64,000 nucleotides of DNA, from NCBI GenBank assembly GCA_016294075.1, contig JAEDCQ010000008.1, forward strand, positions 10,731 to 74,730. The letters run 5' to 3'. The position numbers and the translations under genes were made by a program. Below are positions 18,434 to 27,847 of this stretch, piece by piece. Within the stretch, counting starts at the first letter, position 1, and each line of letters opens with the position of its first letter. The notes under the pieces were generated by a model. The model did no database searches, was not told the origin of the DNA, and was given only the letters and a program-made list of their open reading frames with translations. Origin of the DNA: Lachnospiraceae bacterium. GTDB taxonomy: Bacteria; Bacillota; Clostridia; Lachnospirales; Lachnospiraceae.

Positions 18434-21400
18434 ATGAATGCAATTATTAAACCTTTACGGGAGCTTGCTGATTTTGAGGATACAAAATCGGCATTAATAA
18501 ACGAAGAAATCTGTGTTGCCGTATCCGGCTGTACAGATTCTCAAAAAGTACATATGTTGGAAGGACTGGGCGATGAATTTCAAATGAAAGTCATCGCTAC
18601 TTTCAGTGATAAGAGAGTAAAGGAAATTGTTGAAGATATGCGGCTGTATGAACGGAATGTGTATTCCTATCCGGCCAAGGACTTAATCTTTTATCAGGCA
18701 GATATTCACGGAAATCGTCTTATGACGGAGAGAATCCGAACATTGCGGCGAATAGCACAGGGACTCCCTATTACGGTAGTCACAACATTTGATGCATTGA
18801 TGAATGCACAGGTCCCAATTTCCGTTTTTTCGTCGAATATTCTGACCGTGAAAAAACAGGCTGTGCTTGAGGAGAGCGAACTGGCTGCAAAGCTGGTTGC
18901 AATGGGTTACACCCGCAGTTATCAGGTTGAAGAGCCGGGACAGTTTTCTATCCGAGGGGGTATTGTCGATATATTCGATTTGACAGAGGAAAATCCATGC
19001 CGTATTGAATTATGGGGGGATGAGGTGGATTCTATCCGAAGCTTCGATATTTTAAGCCAGCGTTCAATAGAGAACCTCGAATCGATTTCCATTTATCCGG
19101 CAACGGAGATTATTTTATCAAAGGGACAACTAGAGGCCGGGCTTAAGCGGATTAAAGAAGAAACAGAGCATAATTGTGAGAGCTTCCGCAAGGCTTTTCA
19201 GACGGAAGAGGCTCATCGTTTAAAGATGCAGTTTGAGGAGCTGAAGGAGAATTTGACTCAGCTTGGCCGAATGACAAATCTAGAAAGCTATATTGGATAT
19301 TTTTATGAAAAATGTCATTCTTTTTTGGAACTCTTCCCGAAAGATAAAACATTACTTGTTCTGGATGAACCATCAAGAATTGCGGAACATGCGCATGCAA
19401 TCGAAACTGAGTTTAGGGAAAGCATGGTAAACCGTATTGCAAAAGGATTTATGCTTCCGGGCCAGATGGGTATATTTATAAGCTTTGAGGCTGCCAGTGC
19501 CGGTCTGCAGAGACATCATGTCCTGACAATTTCCACAATGGAAGAAAAGGGAGCCCTGATTAAGCCCGATCGGAAATTGCAGGTTACTGTAAAGGGAATC
19601 GCACCGTATCGTAACAGCTTTGAGCTTTTGGTAAAGGATTTACTTCATTATAAAAAGAACAAATACCGCGTTATTCTGTTATCCGGCTCGCGTACACGGG
19701 CAAAACGGCTTGCTGCGGATTTGCGTGAATGGGGTGTAACGGCAGTCTATACGGAGGATGCTTTTCGGGAGGCAAAGGAAGGGGAAACTCTCGTATTATA
19801 CGGTCATGTGGGAAAAGGCTTTGAATATCCGCTGATTAAATTTGTTGTCATTTCAGAAAGCGATATTTTCGGAGCAGAGAAAAAAAAGAAGAAGCTAAAA
19901 AAGAAATACGACGGTCAGAAGATTAAGGATTTCAATGAACTGCATATCGGTGATTATGTAGTGCATGAAACACATGGACTCGGTATCTACAAAGGTATTG
20001 AGAAAATAGAAGTAGAACGTGTTGTAAAGGATTATATGAAAATTGAGTACCGGGATGGCGGGAATTTGTATGTTCCGGCTACCGGACTTGATTTGATACA
20101 GAAATACGCATCGGCTGATGCGAGAAAACCAAAGCTTAATAAGCTCGGTTCAAAGGAATGGACAACGACAAAGAAAAAAGTCCGCATGGCTGTGAATGAG
20201 GTGGCTAAAGACCTTGTACAGCTATATGCCGCAAGAACACAGAACACAGGCTATCAGTACGGGAAAGATACTGTCTGGCAACGGGAATTTGAGGAAATGT
20301 TTCCTTATGAGGAAACAGATGACCAGCTGCATGCAATTGCAGATACGAAGGCGGATATGGAAAGTACTAAAATCATGGATCGTCTGATTTGCGGTGATGT
20401 AGGCTACGGAAAAACGGAGATTGCCATCAGGGCGGCATTTAAAGCCGTATCGGAGTCAAAGCAGGTAGCATTCCTGGTTCCGACGACTATTCTGGCACAG
20501 CAGCATTATCAGACCTTTGTGCAACGAATGAAGGATTTTCCGATCAGAATCGATATGCTGTCGCGTTTTCGTACAACTGCAGAACAGAAGAAAACGCTTG
20601 AGGATTTAAAAAAAGGGCATGTAGATATTGTTATCGGAACACACCGTTTATTGTCTGCCGATGTTGCATTTAAGGATTTAGGGCTTTTGGTCGTGGATGA
20701 GGAACAGCGTTTCGGGGTTACCCATAAAGAAAAAATAAAAAAACTGAAAGAAAACGTTGATGTACTGACACTTTCTGCGACACCGATTCCCCGAACGCTG
20801 CACATGTCTCTTGTCGGCATTCGTGATATGAGCGTATTGGAGGAAGCTCCGAATGAACGGCTTCCTATTCAGACTTACGTTATGGAATATAATGAGGAAT
20901 TGGTACGTGAGGCTATTGTAAGGGAGCTTTCCCGTGACGGGCAGGTGTATTATGTATATAACCGTGTAAATAATATTGCCGATATAGCTGTCAGGATTCA
21001 AAATCTGGTTCCCGAGGCATCGGTTGCGTTTGCACACGGGCAGATGAAGGAAAGTGAACTGGAGCACATTATGTATGACTTTATTAATCATGAAATAGAT
21101 GTGCTTGTGTCCACAACAATTATTGAAACCGGTTTGGATATCTCAAACGTCAATACCATTATTATTCATGACTCGGATCAGCTCGGTTTATCCCAACTAT
21201 ACCAGCTTCGCGGACGTGTCGGACGCTCTAATCGAACCTCCTATGCATTTTTGATGTATAAGCGTGACAAGATGCTGCGTGAAGTAGCAGAAAAACGTCT
21301 GGAGGCTATTCGGGAGTTCACGGATTTGGGAAGCGGTTTCAGAATCGCCATGCGGGATTTGGAAATCCGGGGTGCCGGAAATCTTCTCGGACAAAGACAG

Positions 21401-21988
21401 CATGGTCATATGGAATCGGTTGGCTATGAAATGTACTGTAAAATGTTAAACGAAGCTGTTAAAAATCTGAAGGGTATCTCAACAGAACTCGAAGACTTTA
21501 ATACATTGGCGGATTTAGATGTGAATGCATACATTCCAGCAGAATATATTGTAAACGAAGTACAGAAGCTTGATATTTATAAGCGCATTGCCGGGATTGA
21601 AACATTACAGGAAAGTGAGGACATGGAAGGGGAATTAAAAGACCGTTTCGGTGTCGTACCGAAATCCGTACAAAATCTGCTTCGCATTTCCCTGATTCGT
21701 GTGGCTGCACATAAGCTGTATATTACGGAGTGCAGAGGAAAAAATGAACAGATACGATTACAGCTGCGCCCGGATGCAAAACTAAGGGTAGAAGGTATTC
21801 CTGATTTCCTGAAACTGCATGAGAAAAAACTCCGTTTTATACCCGGAAAGAATCCCTGCTTTGTATACCGTTACAAAAAAACAGGAATGGTGGAAAAGGA
21901 TGAGGAAAAACTGCTGGAATTGACAGAACAGCTTTTAAAGGATATGGAAATATATCTTGGCATGGGAACGGATGGACAGAAAGGATAA
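18434..21988 (+). CDS. mfd: Transcription-repair coupling factor
   Basis: The 1184-residue protein removes RNA polymerase stalled at DNA damage and recruits UvrA. In order it has a UvrB-like N-terminal module (about 1-350), an RNA polymerase-interaction domain with IGDYVVHETHGLGIY near 508, and a RecG-like translocase. The translocase shows Walker A CGDVGYGKTE near 652, DEEQ near 754, LSATPIPRTL near 778 and QLRGRVGRS near 924. A C-terminal regulatory domain (about 1020-1160) follows. Length is normal. Its end is followed 4 bases later by the HAD gene, so the two are probably co-transcribed. Confidence 0.97.
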   Translation: MNAIIKPLRELADFEDTKSALINEEICVAVSGCTDSQKVHMLEGLGDEFQMKVIATFSDKRVKEIVEDMRLYERNVYSYPAKDLIFYQADIHGNRLMTERIRTLRRIAQGLPITVVTTFDALMNAQVPISVFSSNILTVKKQAVLEESELAAKLVAMGYTRSYQVEEPGQFSIRGGIVDIFDLTEENPCRIELWGDEVDSIRSFDILSQRSIENLESISIYPATEIILSKGQLEAGLKRIKEETEHNCESFRKAFQTEEAHRLKMQFEELKENLTQLGRMTNLESYIGYFYEKCHSFLELFPKDKTLLVLDEPSRIAEHAHAIETEFRESMVNRIAKGFMLPGQMGIFISFEAASAGLQRHHVLTISTMEEKGALIKPDRKLQVTVKGIAPYRNSFELLVKDLLHYKKNKYRVILLSGSRTRAKRLAADLREWGVTAVYTEDAFREAKEGETLVLYGHVGKGFEYPLIKFVVISESDIFGAEKKKKKLKKKYDGQKIKDFNELHIGDYVVHETHGLGIYKGIEKIEVERVVKDYMKIEYRDGGNLYVPATGLDLIQKYASADARKPKLNKLGSKEWTTTKKKVRMAVNEVAKDLVQLYAARTQNTGYQYGKDTVWQREFEEMFPYEETDDQLHAIADTKADMESTKIMDRLICGDVGYGKTEIAIRAAFKAVSESKQVAFLVPTTILAQQHYQTFVQRMKDFPIRIDMLSRFRTTAEQKKTLEDLKKGHVDIVIGTHRLLSADVAFKDLGLLVVDEEQRFGVTHKEKIKKLKENVDVLTLSATPIPRTLHMSLVGIRDMSVLEEAPNERLPIQTYVMEYNEELVREAIVRELSRDGQVYYVYNRVNNIADIAVRIQNLVPEASVAFAHGQMKESELEHIMYDFINHEIDVLVSTTIIETGLDISNVNTIIIHDSDQLGLSQLYQLRGRVGRSNRTSYAFLMYKRDKMLREVAEKRLEAIREFTDLGSGFRIAMRDLEIRGAGNLLGQRQHGHMESVGYEMYCKMLNEAVKNLKGISTELEDFNTLADLDVNAYIPAEYIVNEVQKLDIYKRIAGIETLQESEDMEGELKDRFGVVPKSVQNLLRISLIRVAAHKLYITECRGKNEQIRLQLRPDAKLRVEGIPDFLKLHEKKLRFIPGKNPCFVYRYKKTGMVEKDEEKLLELTEQLLKDMEIYLGMGTDGQKG

Positions 21989-21992
21989 CGCA

Positions 21993-22634
21993 ATGAATAA
22001 GAGAGGTATTATATTTGATATGGACGGAACCTTATGGGATTCCGCAGAAGGAGTCGCAAAGGCGTGGACATTCGTTGTAAACCGTGATTACGATAAAAAC
22101 CGTATTATTACGACAGAAGAGATTCAGAGCGTAATGGGAAAAACGATGGATAAACTCGCGGAGGCAATTTTCCCGGAATTACCGGAGAAGGAACGCATGG
22201 AATTGATGGAGCGGTGCTGCATGGAGGAAAACGATTATCTGCGTGTGCACGGGGGGACTTTGTATCCGGATTTGGAAAAAACGTTGGAAAAACTGCAAAA
22301 GAATTATCATCTGTATATTGTCAGCAACTGCCAAAGCGGATATATTGAAGCATTTTTAGAATACTATGGCTTTGCAAAATATTTTGAAGACATTGAGTGC
22401 TTTGGTAATAACGGCTTCGGGAAGGGAAAAAATATCCGTAATGTCGTGGAACGAAACAAGCTGACGGATGCAATTTATGTCGGTGATATCCAGGGTGATT
22501 ACGATGCAACGATGGAGGCAGGTATTACTTTTATACATGCGGCATACGGCTTCGGTACAATTGCACAGCAGACTGCAAGAATTTCCTGCTTTGCAGAGCT
22601 TCCAAAGGCAGCAGAGGAAATATTCAAAGAATAG
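21993..22634 (+). CDS. HAD-superfamily phosphatase, phosphoglycolate-phosphatase-like
   Basis: The 213-residue protein has the HAD motifs in order: FDMDGTLWDSAEGV (motif I, residues 8-21), VSNCQSGY (motif II, near 111), the Lys of GKGKN (motif III, near 150) and VGDIQGDYDATMEAG (motif IV, near 166). An alpha-helical cap lies between motifs I and II, as in Gph/PGMB-type enzymes acting on small phosphorylated metabolites. ATG 21993 is chosen because AAGGA lies just upstream and an earlier start (21957) would overlap mfd. The exact substrate cannot be read from sequence. Confidence 0.88.
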   Translation: MNKRGIIFDMDGTLWDSAEGVAKAWTFVVNRDYDKNRIITTEEIQSVMGKTMDKLAEAIFPELPEKERMELMERCCMEENDYLRVHGGTLYPDLEKTLEKLQKNYHLYIVSNCQSGYIEAFLEYYGFAKYFEDIECFGNNGFGKGKNIRNVVERNKLTDAIYVGDIQGDYDATMEAGITFIHAAYGFGTIAQQTARISCFAELPKAAEEIFKE

Positions 22635-22676
22635 CAGATGACCTCATAAAATGAGCTTTGATAAACAGGGGGAATT

Positions 22677-23411
22677 ATGAACACAAAAGAAAAACGGAAT
22701 GTATTGCTACAGGTTAGAAACAGATTGGAAGAAATGGCGGAGAAGGATTATAAAGAGTTTTCTGCAAGTCTGATTCCGGGGGTGGAAAATATGCTCGGAA
22801 TCCGTATTCCGATTCTGCGCGATATGGCAAAAAAGATAGCAAAAGAGGACTGGAAAAGCTGCATGGAATGGGAGGATACGGTCTATTTTGAAGAAACCAT
22901 GCTGCAGGGGCTTGTTCTGGGCTATGCGAAGGCACCTGTTGAAGAAATCCTTGCCTATGCAAAAAAATTTATACCTAAAATTAATAACTGGTCAATCAAT
23001 GATACTTTTTGTAATAACTTTAAAATGGCAAAAAAAGAACCCGAAAAGGTATGGGATTTTTTAATGTCCTACAAGGACAGCAGGGATGAATTTGAAACAC
23101 GGGTGGTAGCTGTTATGCTGATGAGCCACTTTTTAACGGATGCTTATATTGACCGTGTGCTTACGGTGCTTGGCAACTTGCATACAGCCGGCTATTATAC
23201 AACTATGGGTATTGCGTGGGCATATGCAACTGCGTGGGCGAAATATCCGGAAAAAACAAAGGAATACCTGCTAAGGCATCCTATTGATACGGAAACTTAT
23301 CATAAAACGCTGCGAAAGTGCCTTGAATCCTATCGCATCTCGGATGAAGATAAAAATTGGATTCGTGAGGTGGAACTGATAAATGTAAGAAAACAGATGG
23401 AGGATGAATGA
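22677..23411 (+). CDS. AlkD-like DNA alkylation repair protein
   Basis: The 244-residue all-helical protein resembles AlkD-type HEAT-like DNA glycosylases that remove positively charged alkylated purines. Typical stretches are GVRIPxLR-like GIRIPILRDMAKKI (near 42), NNWSINDTFC near 102, WDFLMSYKDSRDEFETRVVAVMLMSHFL near 122-150 (given here as a region), and the GYYTTMGIAWAYATAW helix near 170. The catalytic Asp of this family is within the NNW..D region. It follows mfd and a HAD gene, so a DNA-repair neighbourhood is plausible. An AGGGGGAATT site precedes the ATG. Confidence 0.85.
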   Translation: MNTKEKRNVLLQVRNRLEEMAEKDYKEFSASLIPGVENMLGIRIPILRDMAKKIAKEDWKSCMEWEDTVYFEETMLQGLVLGYAKAPVEEILAYAKKFIPKINNWSINDTFCNNFKMAKKEPEKVWDFLMSYKDSRDEFETRVVAVMLMSHFLTDAYIDRVLTVLGNLHTAGYYTTMGIAWAYATAWAKYPEKTKEYLLRHPIDTETYHKTLRKCLESYRISDEDKNWIREVELINVRKQMEDE

Positions 23412-23418
23412 AAAACAT

Positions 23419-23447
23419 TTGTCAACCGCATATTTCTGCGGTATAAT
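23419..23447 (+). promoter_or_regulatory. Sigma-A promoter for asnS-asnA with a hairpin in its spacer
   Basis: TTGTCA (23419-23424), a 17-base spacer and TATAAT (23442-23447). The spacer is almost wholly a 5-bp inverted repeat, CCGCA...TGCGG. Confidence 0.82.
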
Positions 23448-23476
23448 CAAAAAAGTATTTGGCAGGAGGAGCAGAT

Positions 23477-24868
23477 ATGGAGCTTTTATCAGTAAGAGAA
23501 ATTTTTCGTAACAAAGAGCAGTATTTAGATAAGGAAATTGAAATAGGCGGGTGGGTGCGCAGTATCCGTGATTCCAAGACATTTGGATTTATTGTATTAA
23601 ATGATGGTACTTTTTTTGAACCGATCCAGGTCGTATATCACGACAGCATGGATAATTTTGCACAGATATCAAAACTGAACGTAGGTGCTGCATTGATTGT
23701 CAAGGGTACATTAGTGGCAACGCCACAGGCAAAGCAGCCGTTTGAAATTCAGGCAAAAGAAGTTTTGATAGAAGGAGAATCCACACCGGATTATCCTCTT
23801 CAGAAAAAACGTCATACGCTGGAATATCTTCGTACGATTACACATCTTCGTGCAAGAACCAATACATTTCAGGCGGTATTCCGTGTCCGCTCATTATGTG
23901 CATATGCGATTCATAAATTCTTTCAGGAAAGAGATTTTGTATATGTTCATACGCCACTTATTACCGGAAGTGACTGTGAAGGTGCCGGCGAAATGTTTCA
24001 GGTAACGACGATGGACCTTTCCAATGTTCCGAAGACAGAAGACGGAAGGGTAGACTTTTCGCAGGATTTCTTTAATAAACCCACCAATCTTACCGTAAGC
24101 GGACAGTTAAACGGTGAGACATATGCAATGGCATTCCGTAATATATATACATTCGGACCGACATTCCGTGCAGAGAATTCCAATACCACACGTCATGCGG
24201 CGGAATTCTGGATGATTGAGCCGGAAATTGCTTTTGCGGATTTAAAAGACGATATGATACTTGCAGAAAGCATGATTAAATATATTATCCGTTATGTACT
24301 TGAAAACGCGCCTGAGGAAATGGCATTTTTCAATAATTTCATTGATAAAGGTCTGATTGAAAGATTGGAAGGTGTTATGAATTCCGAATTTGGTCACGTT
24401 ACTTATACGGAAGCAATTGAAATTTTGGAAAAGAACAATGACAATTTTGAATATAAAGTATTCTGGGGATGTGATTTGCAGACAGAACATGAACGTTATT
24501 TGACCGAAGAAGTATTTAAACGTCCCGTTTTCGTTACCGATTATCCGAAGGAAATCAAGGCATTTTATATGAAGCTGAACGAGGACGATAAGACGGTCGC
24601 AGCCATGGACTGTCTCGTTCCGGGCATCGGAGAAATTATCGGCGGCAGCCAGCGTGAAGATGATTATGAAAAACTGTCTGCACGTATGAAGGAGCTTGGT
24701 CTTAAGGAAGAAGATTATGATTTTTATCTGGACCTTCGTAAATACGGTTCTGCAAGACATGCAGGATTCGGACTCGGTTTTGAACGCTGTGTTATGTATC
24801 TGACCGGAATGGGTAATATCCGTGACGTAATTCCGTTCCCAAGAACCGTAAACAACTGTGAATTATAA
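23477..24868 (+). CDS. asnS: Asparagine--tRNA ligase
   Basis: The 463-residue class IIb synthetase charges tRNA-Asn. An OB-fold anticodon-binding domain (about 1-120, with [22 protein letters not shown]) precedes the catalytic domain. Motif 2 is near [26 protein letters not shown] and motif 3 near [15 protein letters not shown]. Direct charging implies the cell does not depend only on the transamidation route for Asn-tRNA. I begin at ATG 23477, behind AGGAGG at 23464-23469, not at the upstream 23459 start. asnA lies 21 bases downstream, so synthesis and charging of asparagine share an operon. Confidence 0.95.
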   Translation: MELLSVREIFRNKEQYLDKEIEIGGWVRSIRDSKTFGFIVLNDGTFFEPIQVVYHDSMDNFAQISKLNVGAALIVKGTLVATPQAKQPFEIQAKEVLIEGESTPDYPLQKKRHTLEYLRTITHLRARTNTFQAVFRVRSLCAYAIHKFFQERDFVYVHTPLITGSDCEGAGEMFQVTTMDLSNVPKTEDGRVDFSQDFFNKPTNLTVSGQLNGETYAMAFRNIYTFGPTFRAENSNTTRHAAEFWMIEPEIAFADLKDDMILAESMIKYIIRYVLENAPEEMAFFNNFIDKGLIERLEGVMNSEFGHVTYTEAIEILEKNNDNFEYKVFWGCDLQTEHERYLTEEVFKRPVFVTDYPKEIKAFYMKLNEDDKTVAAMDCLVPGIGEIIGGSQREDDYEKLSARMKELGLKEEDYDFYLDLRKYGSARHAGFGLGFERCVMYLTGMGNIRDVIPFPRTVNNCEL

Positions 24869-24889
24869 TAGACAGCAAAGAGGAGCCAT

Positions 24890-25900
24890 ATGAGCAGAAT
24901 ATTTATTCCCGAAGGCTATCACAGCCCTCAGCAGATTAAAGAAACAGAAATTGCGATTAAAGAAGTAAAAGATTATTTTGAGCGTGCACTTTCCGATGCA
25001 TTGAATCTGACACGTGTATCGGCACCTCTTTTTGTAAAGCCGGAATCCGGTTTAAATGATAATCTGAATGGTGTGGAGCGTCCGGTTACATTCGGAATAA
25101 AAGAACAGAATGACACGGAGGTTGAAATTGTTCATTCTCTTGCCAAGTGGAAGCGTATGGCATTGAAAAAGTACGGTTTTTCTCATGGAGAAGGATTATA
25201 TACCGATATGAGTGCCATCAGACGTGATGAAGAGACCGATAATATTCATTCCATTTATGTAGACCAATGGGACTGGGAAAAAATTATCGATAAGAGCGAG
25301 CGAAATGAAAAAACACTGCAGGAAACGGTATTCCGTATTTATATGGCGATTAAGCAGACAGAATACTACATGTGTGGAAAATACCACTTTATGGACCCGT
25401 TTCTGCCAAATGAGATTACATTTGTGACAACGCAGGAATTGGAAGACCGGTTCCCGGATAAGACACCGAAGGAAAGAGAAAATCTGATTACCAGAGAAAA
25501 AGGTGCGGTATTTCTTTCTAAAATCGGCGGAGCATTAAAGTCCGGAGAGCGTCATGACGGTCGTGCCCCCGATTATGATGATTGGGAATTAAATGGTGAC
25601 ATTCTTGTATATTATCCGGTACTTGATATGGCATTGGAGCTTTCATCCATGGGTATTCGCGTAGATGAAAAGTCCCTGGCAAGCCAGCTTAAAATTGCAG
25701 GCTGTGAGGATAGGGCAAAGCTGCCGTTCCAAAAGGATGTTTTGGAATGTAATCTGCCATACACAATCGGAGGAGGTATCGGGCAGTCACGAATCTGTAT
25801 GTTCTTTTTACAGCGCGCCCATATCGGAGAGGTTCAGTCATCTATCTGGCCGGATGAAGTATATACATATGCAAAAGAGCATGGTGTAAATATTTTATAA
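24890..25900 (+). CDS. asnA: Aspartate--ammonia ligase
   Basis: The 336-residue AsnA makes asparagine from aspartate, ammonia and ATP, and is itself related to class II tRNA synthetases. Signature stretches are TRVSAPLF near residue 42, GEGLYTDMSAIRRDE near 100, SIYVDQWDWEK, SGERHDGRAPDYDDW near 218-232 and GGGIGQSRICMFFL near 296. Length matches the family (about 330). A GAGGAGCC site precedes the ATG. It forms an operon with asnS and is closed by a terminator. Confidence 0.96.
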   Translation: MSRIFIPEGYHSPQQIKETEIAIKEVKDYFERALSDALNLTRVSAPLFVKPESGLNDNLNGVERPVTFGIKEQNDTEVEIVHSLAKWKRMALKKYGFSHGEGLYTDMSAIRRDEETDNIHSIYVDQWDWEKIIDKSERNEKTLQETVFRIYMAIKQTEYYMCGKYHFMDPFLPNEITFVTTQELEDRFPDKTPKERENLITREKGAVFLSKIGGALKSGERHDGRAPDYDDWELNGDILVYYPVLDMALELSSMGIRVDEKSLASQLKIAGCEDRAKLPFQKDVLECNLPYTIGGGIGQSRICMFFLQRAHIGEVQSSIWPDEVYTYAKEHGVNIL

Positions 25901-25902
25901 AT

Positions 25903-25937
25903 AAAAAAGTGTGGTTCGTTGGAATCGCACTTTTTTT
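25903..25937 (+). terminator. Terminator after asnA
   Basis: Outer stem AAAAAGTG/CACTTTTT with an inner G-U-containing stem, followed by a run of T ending TTTTTTTAC. Confidence 0.85.
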
Positions 25938-25973
25938 ACAAACCTCTTTCAAAAGCAGCATTTGCAACCCATA

Positions 25974-26030
25974 GTTGACAGATTTCCAAGCGCACTTGGT
26001 AGTTGTCAACCGGGCAAAATGCTATATTTT
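25974..26030 (+). promoter_or_regulatory. Palindromic operator overlapping the promoter of the XRE gene
   Basis: Two nested inverted repeats, GTTGACA...TGTCAAC (25974-25980 and 26004-26010) and CCAAG-CGCA-CTTGG (25986-25999), cover a -35 box TTGTCA (26003-26008). A weak -10 TATTTT lies 16 bases on. The layout fits repression or autoregulation by the regulator encoded just downstream. Confidence 0.5.
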
Positions 26031-26095
26031 CACCATCAAAACAAGAAAAGCTTTTCTGAAATTATTGTAATTAGGTTCTGAGAGAGGAGAAAAAA

Positions 26096-27082
26096 ATGAT
26101 ATTAGCAGATAAGATTATGATGTTACGTAAAAAATGCGGATGGTCACAGGAGGAACTGGCAGACCAGCTTGACATTTCAAGGCAATCCGTTTCCAAATGG
26201 GAGTCAGGCATGTCGATTCCGGATTTGGAAAAAATTGTAAAAATGAGTGCATTGTTTGGAGTAAGCACAGACTACTTATTAAAGGATGAAATAGAAGACG
26301 AGCTTCCGTCTGAAACTTTAGAAGCAGATAATGAAAGAAATCGTGTGGTATCTTTAGAAGAGGCAAATACATATATGAATCTGATACAGGATATATCTAA
26401 GAATATGGCACTTGCCATTTCGGTTTTGATTCTGTCACCTATTCCATTGCTTTTGCTGGGAGGCTTATCCGAGGTGTATCCTGATTTTATATCAGAGAAC
26501 ATGGCAGGCGGATTGGGGCTTGTCCTTCTGATGTGTATGGTAATTCTTGGTGTAGCACCGCTTATTTTAAATGGAATGCGTCTTTCCAAGTATGAATATC
26601 TTGAAAAAGAAATTTTTTCATTACAATATGGTGTAAGGGGCGTTGTAGAGAAGAAAAAAGCGGATTTTGAAGATACCTTCCGGAAAGCAATAGTCGGTGG
26701 CGTAAGTCTTTGTATTGCAAGTGTTATTCCGTTGTTTCTGTGTATGGGATTCTCTGAAGAGGATTTTGTTGCTGTATGCTGTGTATGTATTCTGCTTGTC
26801 GCGGTATCGGGAGGTGTATTCCTGTTTGTAAGCAGAGGAATGATATACGGAAGCTATACCAAGCTGCTTCAGGAAGGTGATTACGAGCCGGAGAAGAAAA
26901 AGAACAGTAAGCTGATTGGCAAGATTAGCAGTGTCTATTGGTGCAGCGTGACAGCCATCTATTTGTTTATAAGCTTCACACGAGGTTCATGGCATAGCAG
27001 TTGGATAATATGGCCGGTAGCCGGTGTATTATTTGCTGTTGTGGTGGGAATTGTAAATCTGATTAACAATAATCAGAATTAA
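26096..27082 (+). CDS. Membrane-tethered XRE-family transcription regulator
   Basis: The 328-residue protein starts with a helix-turn-helix domain of the Cro/cI type (residues 1-60, including WSQEELADQLDISRQSVSKWESG). A charged linker (65-95) is followed by about six hydrophobic membrane segments (near 100-125, 140-162, 200-222, 227-252, 280-298 and 303-324). Such proteins read membrane or envelope signals directly, though the signal here is unknown. AGAGAGGAG precedes the ATG. It stands alone between terminators, with a palindrome over its promoter. No target gene other than itself can be inferred. Confidence 0.85.
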   Translation: MILADKIMMLRKKCGWSQEELADQLDISRQSVSKWESGMSIPDLEKIVKMSALFGVSTDYLLKDEIEDELPSETLEADNERNRVVSLEEANTYMNLIQDISKNMALAISVLILSPIPLLLLGGLSEVYPDFISENMAGGLGLVLLMCMVILGVAPLILNGMRLSKYEYLEKEIFSLQYGVRGVVEKKKADFEDTFRKAIVGGVSLCIASVIPLFLCMGFSEEDFVAVCCVCILLVAVSGGVFLFVSRGMIYGSYTKLLQEGDYEPEKKKNSKLIGKISSVYWCSVTAIYLFISFTRGSWHSSWIIWPVAGVLFAVVVGIVNLINNNQN

Positions 27083-27150
27083 ATACATAAAAATGCATAA
27101 CCATCCACACTATTTTTTATAAACAGAAAAATGATAATAAGGTATAAAAT

Positions 27151-27210
27151 ACCTCCGTTTACAGATACTAATTCCAACAATGGAAAGAAAAGTAAATGGA
27201 GGTTTTTTAT
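27151..27210 (+). promoter_or_regulatory. Terminator-like hairpin occluding the spoVT ribosome binding site
   Basis: ACCTCCGTTTAC (27151-27162) pairs with GTAAATGGAGGT (27192-27203), 12 bp with one G-U. The right arm contains the TGGAGG ribosome site and is followed by TTTTTTAT running up to the ATG at 27211. The 29-base loop holds a second small hairpin, TTCCA-ACAA-TGGAA (27172-27185). The element looks like an intrinsic terminator and translational block in one. A TATAAA box at 27143-27148 would start RNA inside the left arm. A GATAATA at 27133-27139 resembling a sigma-G -10 would start it upstream and keep the whole stem. Confidence 0.65.
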
Positions 27211-27756
27211 ATGAAAGCAACAGGAATTGTTCGACGAATAGATGATTTGGGCAGGGTAGTGATTCCGAAGGAAATTCGCCGCACATTACGGATACGTGAG
27301 GCAGACCCGCTTGAAATTTTTACAGACCGTGAAGGCGAGATTATATTAAAAAAATATTCGCCGATAGGGGAGATGAGTACCTTTGCAAAGCAGTATGCGG
27401 AAAGTCTTGCACAGGTCTCCGGACATATTGCACTGATAACGGACAGAGATCAGTTTATTGCTGTGTCAGGAGGAATGAAAAATCTGCTTTCCAAAAATAT
27501 TTCAAATGAATTAGAGGATAAAATTGAAAAAAGGCAGGCGGTATTGTCCGGCAGAGGAGAACGAGGATTTATTGCTGTTGCAGAAGATGACGGAGGAGAG
27601 TATGTACAGGAGGCAATCTGCCCGATTATAAGTGAAGGGGATGTGATAGGCTCTGTTATTCTGCTGAATAATGATTCCAAAAAGAAAATGGGTGAGGTAG
27701 AGCAGAAGCTGATTCAGTCGGCAAGCGGATTTCTCGGAAGACAGATGGAGCAGTAA
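27211..27756 (+). CDS. spoVT: Stage V sporulation regulator SpoVT
   Basis: The 181-residue protein has an AbrB-type swapped-hairpin DNA-binding domain at residues 1-50 (MKATGIVRRIDDLGRVVIPK, then LRIREADPLEIF) and a GAF-like C-terminal domain (about 55-181). In Bacillus SpoVT acts in the forespore late in development and tunes sigma-G genes. The ATG at 27211 is chosen over an upstream in-frame start at 27196 because TGGAGG lies 8 bases before it. The hairpin over that ribosome site suggests an additional layer of control. A perfect bidirectional terminator follows. Confidence 0.95.
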   Translation: MKATGIVRRIDDLGRVVIPKEIRRTLRIREADPLEIFTDREGEIILKKYSPIGEMSTFAKQYAESLAQVSGHIALITDRDQFIAVSGGMKNLLSKNISNELEDKIEKRQAVLSGRGERGFIAVAEDDGGEYVQEAICPIISEGDVIGSVILLNNDSKKKMGEVEQKLIQSASGFLGRQMEQ

Positions 27757-27797
27757 GAAATTCATTACTGTTTTTAACGAAGAAATACAGTAATTAT

Positions 27798-27842
27798 AAA
27801 AATAAAGAGGCGCTGCATTAATGCATGCGCCTCTTTATTTTT
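27798..27842. terminator. Bidirectional terminator between spoVT and pncB
   Basis: A perfect 16-bp stem, AAAAATAAAGAGGCGC (27798-27813) with 27827-27842. It has A- and T-tracts on its outer flanks, so it can serve both converging genes. Confidence 0.92.
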
Positions 27843-27847
27843 ATCCA

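Noticed and set aside
20952..20975. Sigma-D-like GCCGATAT string inside mfd
   Set aside because: Lies within coding sequence (near the NNIADIAV codons) without a TAAA at the right distance or a gene start downstream.
24242..24760. 172-codon minus-strand frame inside asnS
   Set aside because: Antisense shadow of the catalytic domain of asnS.
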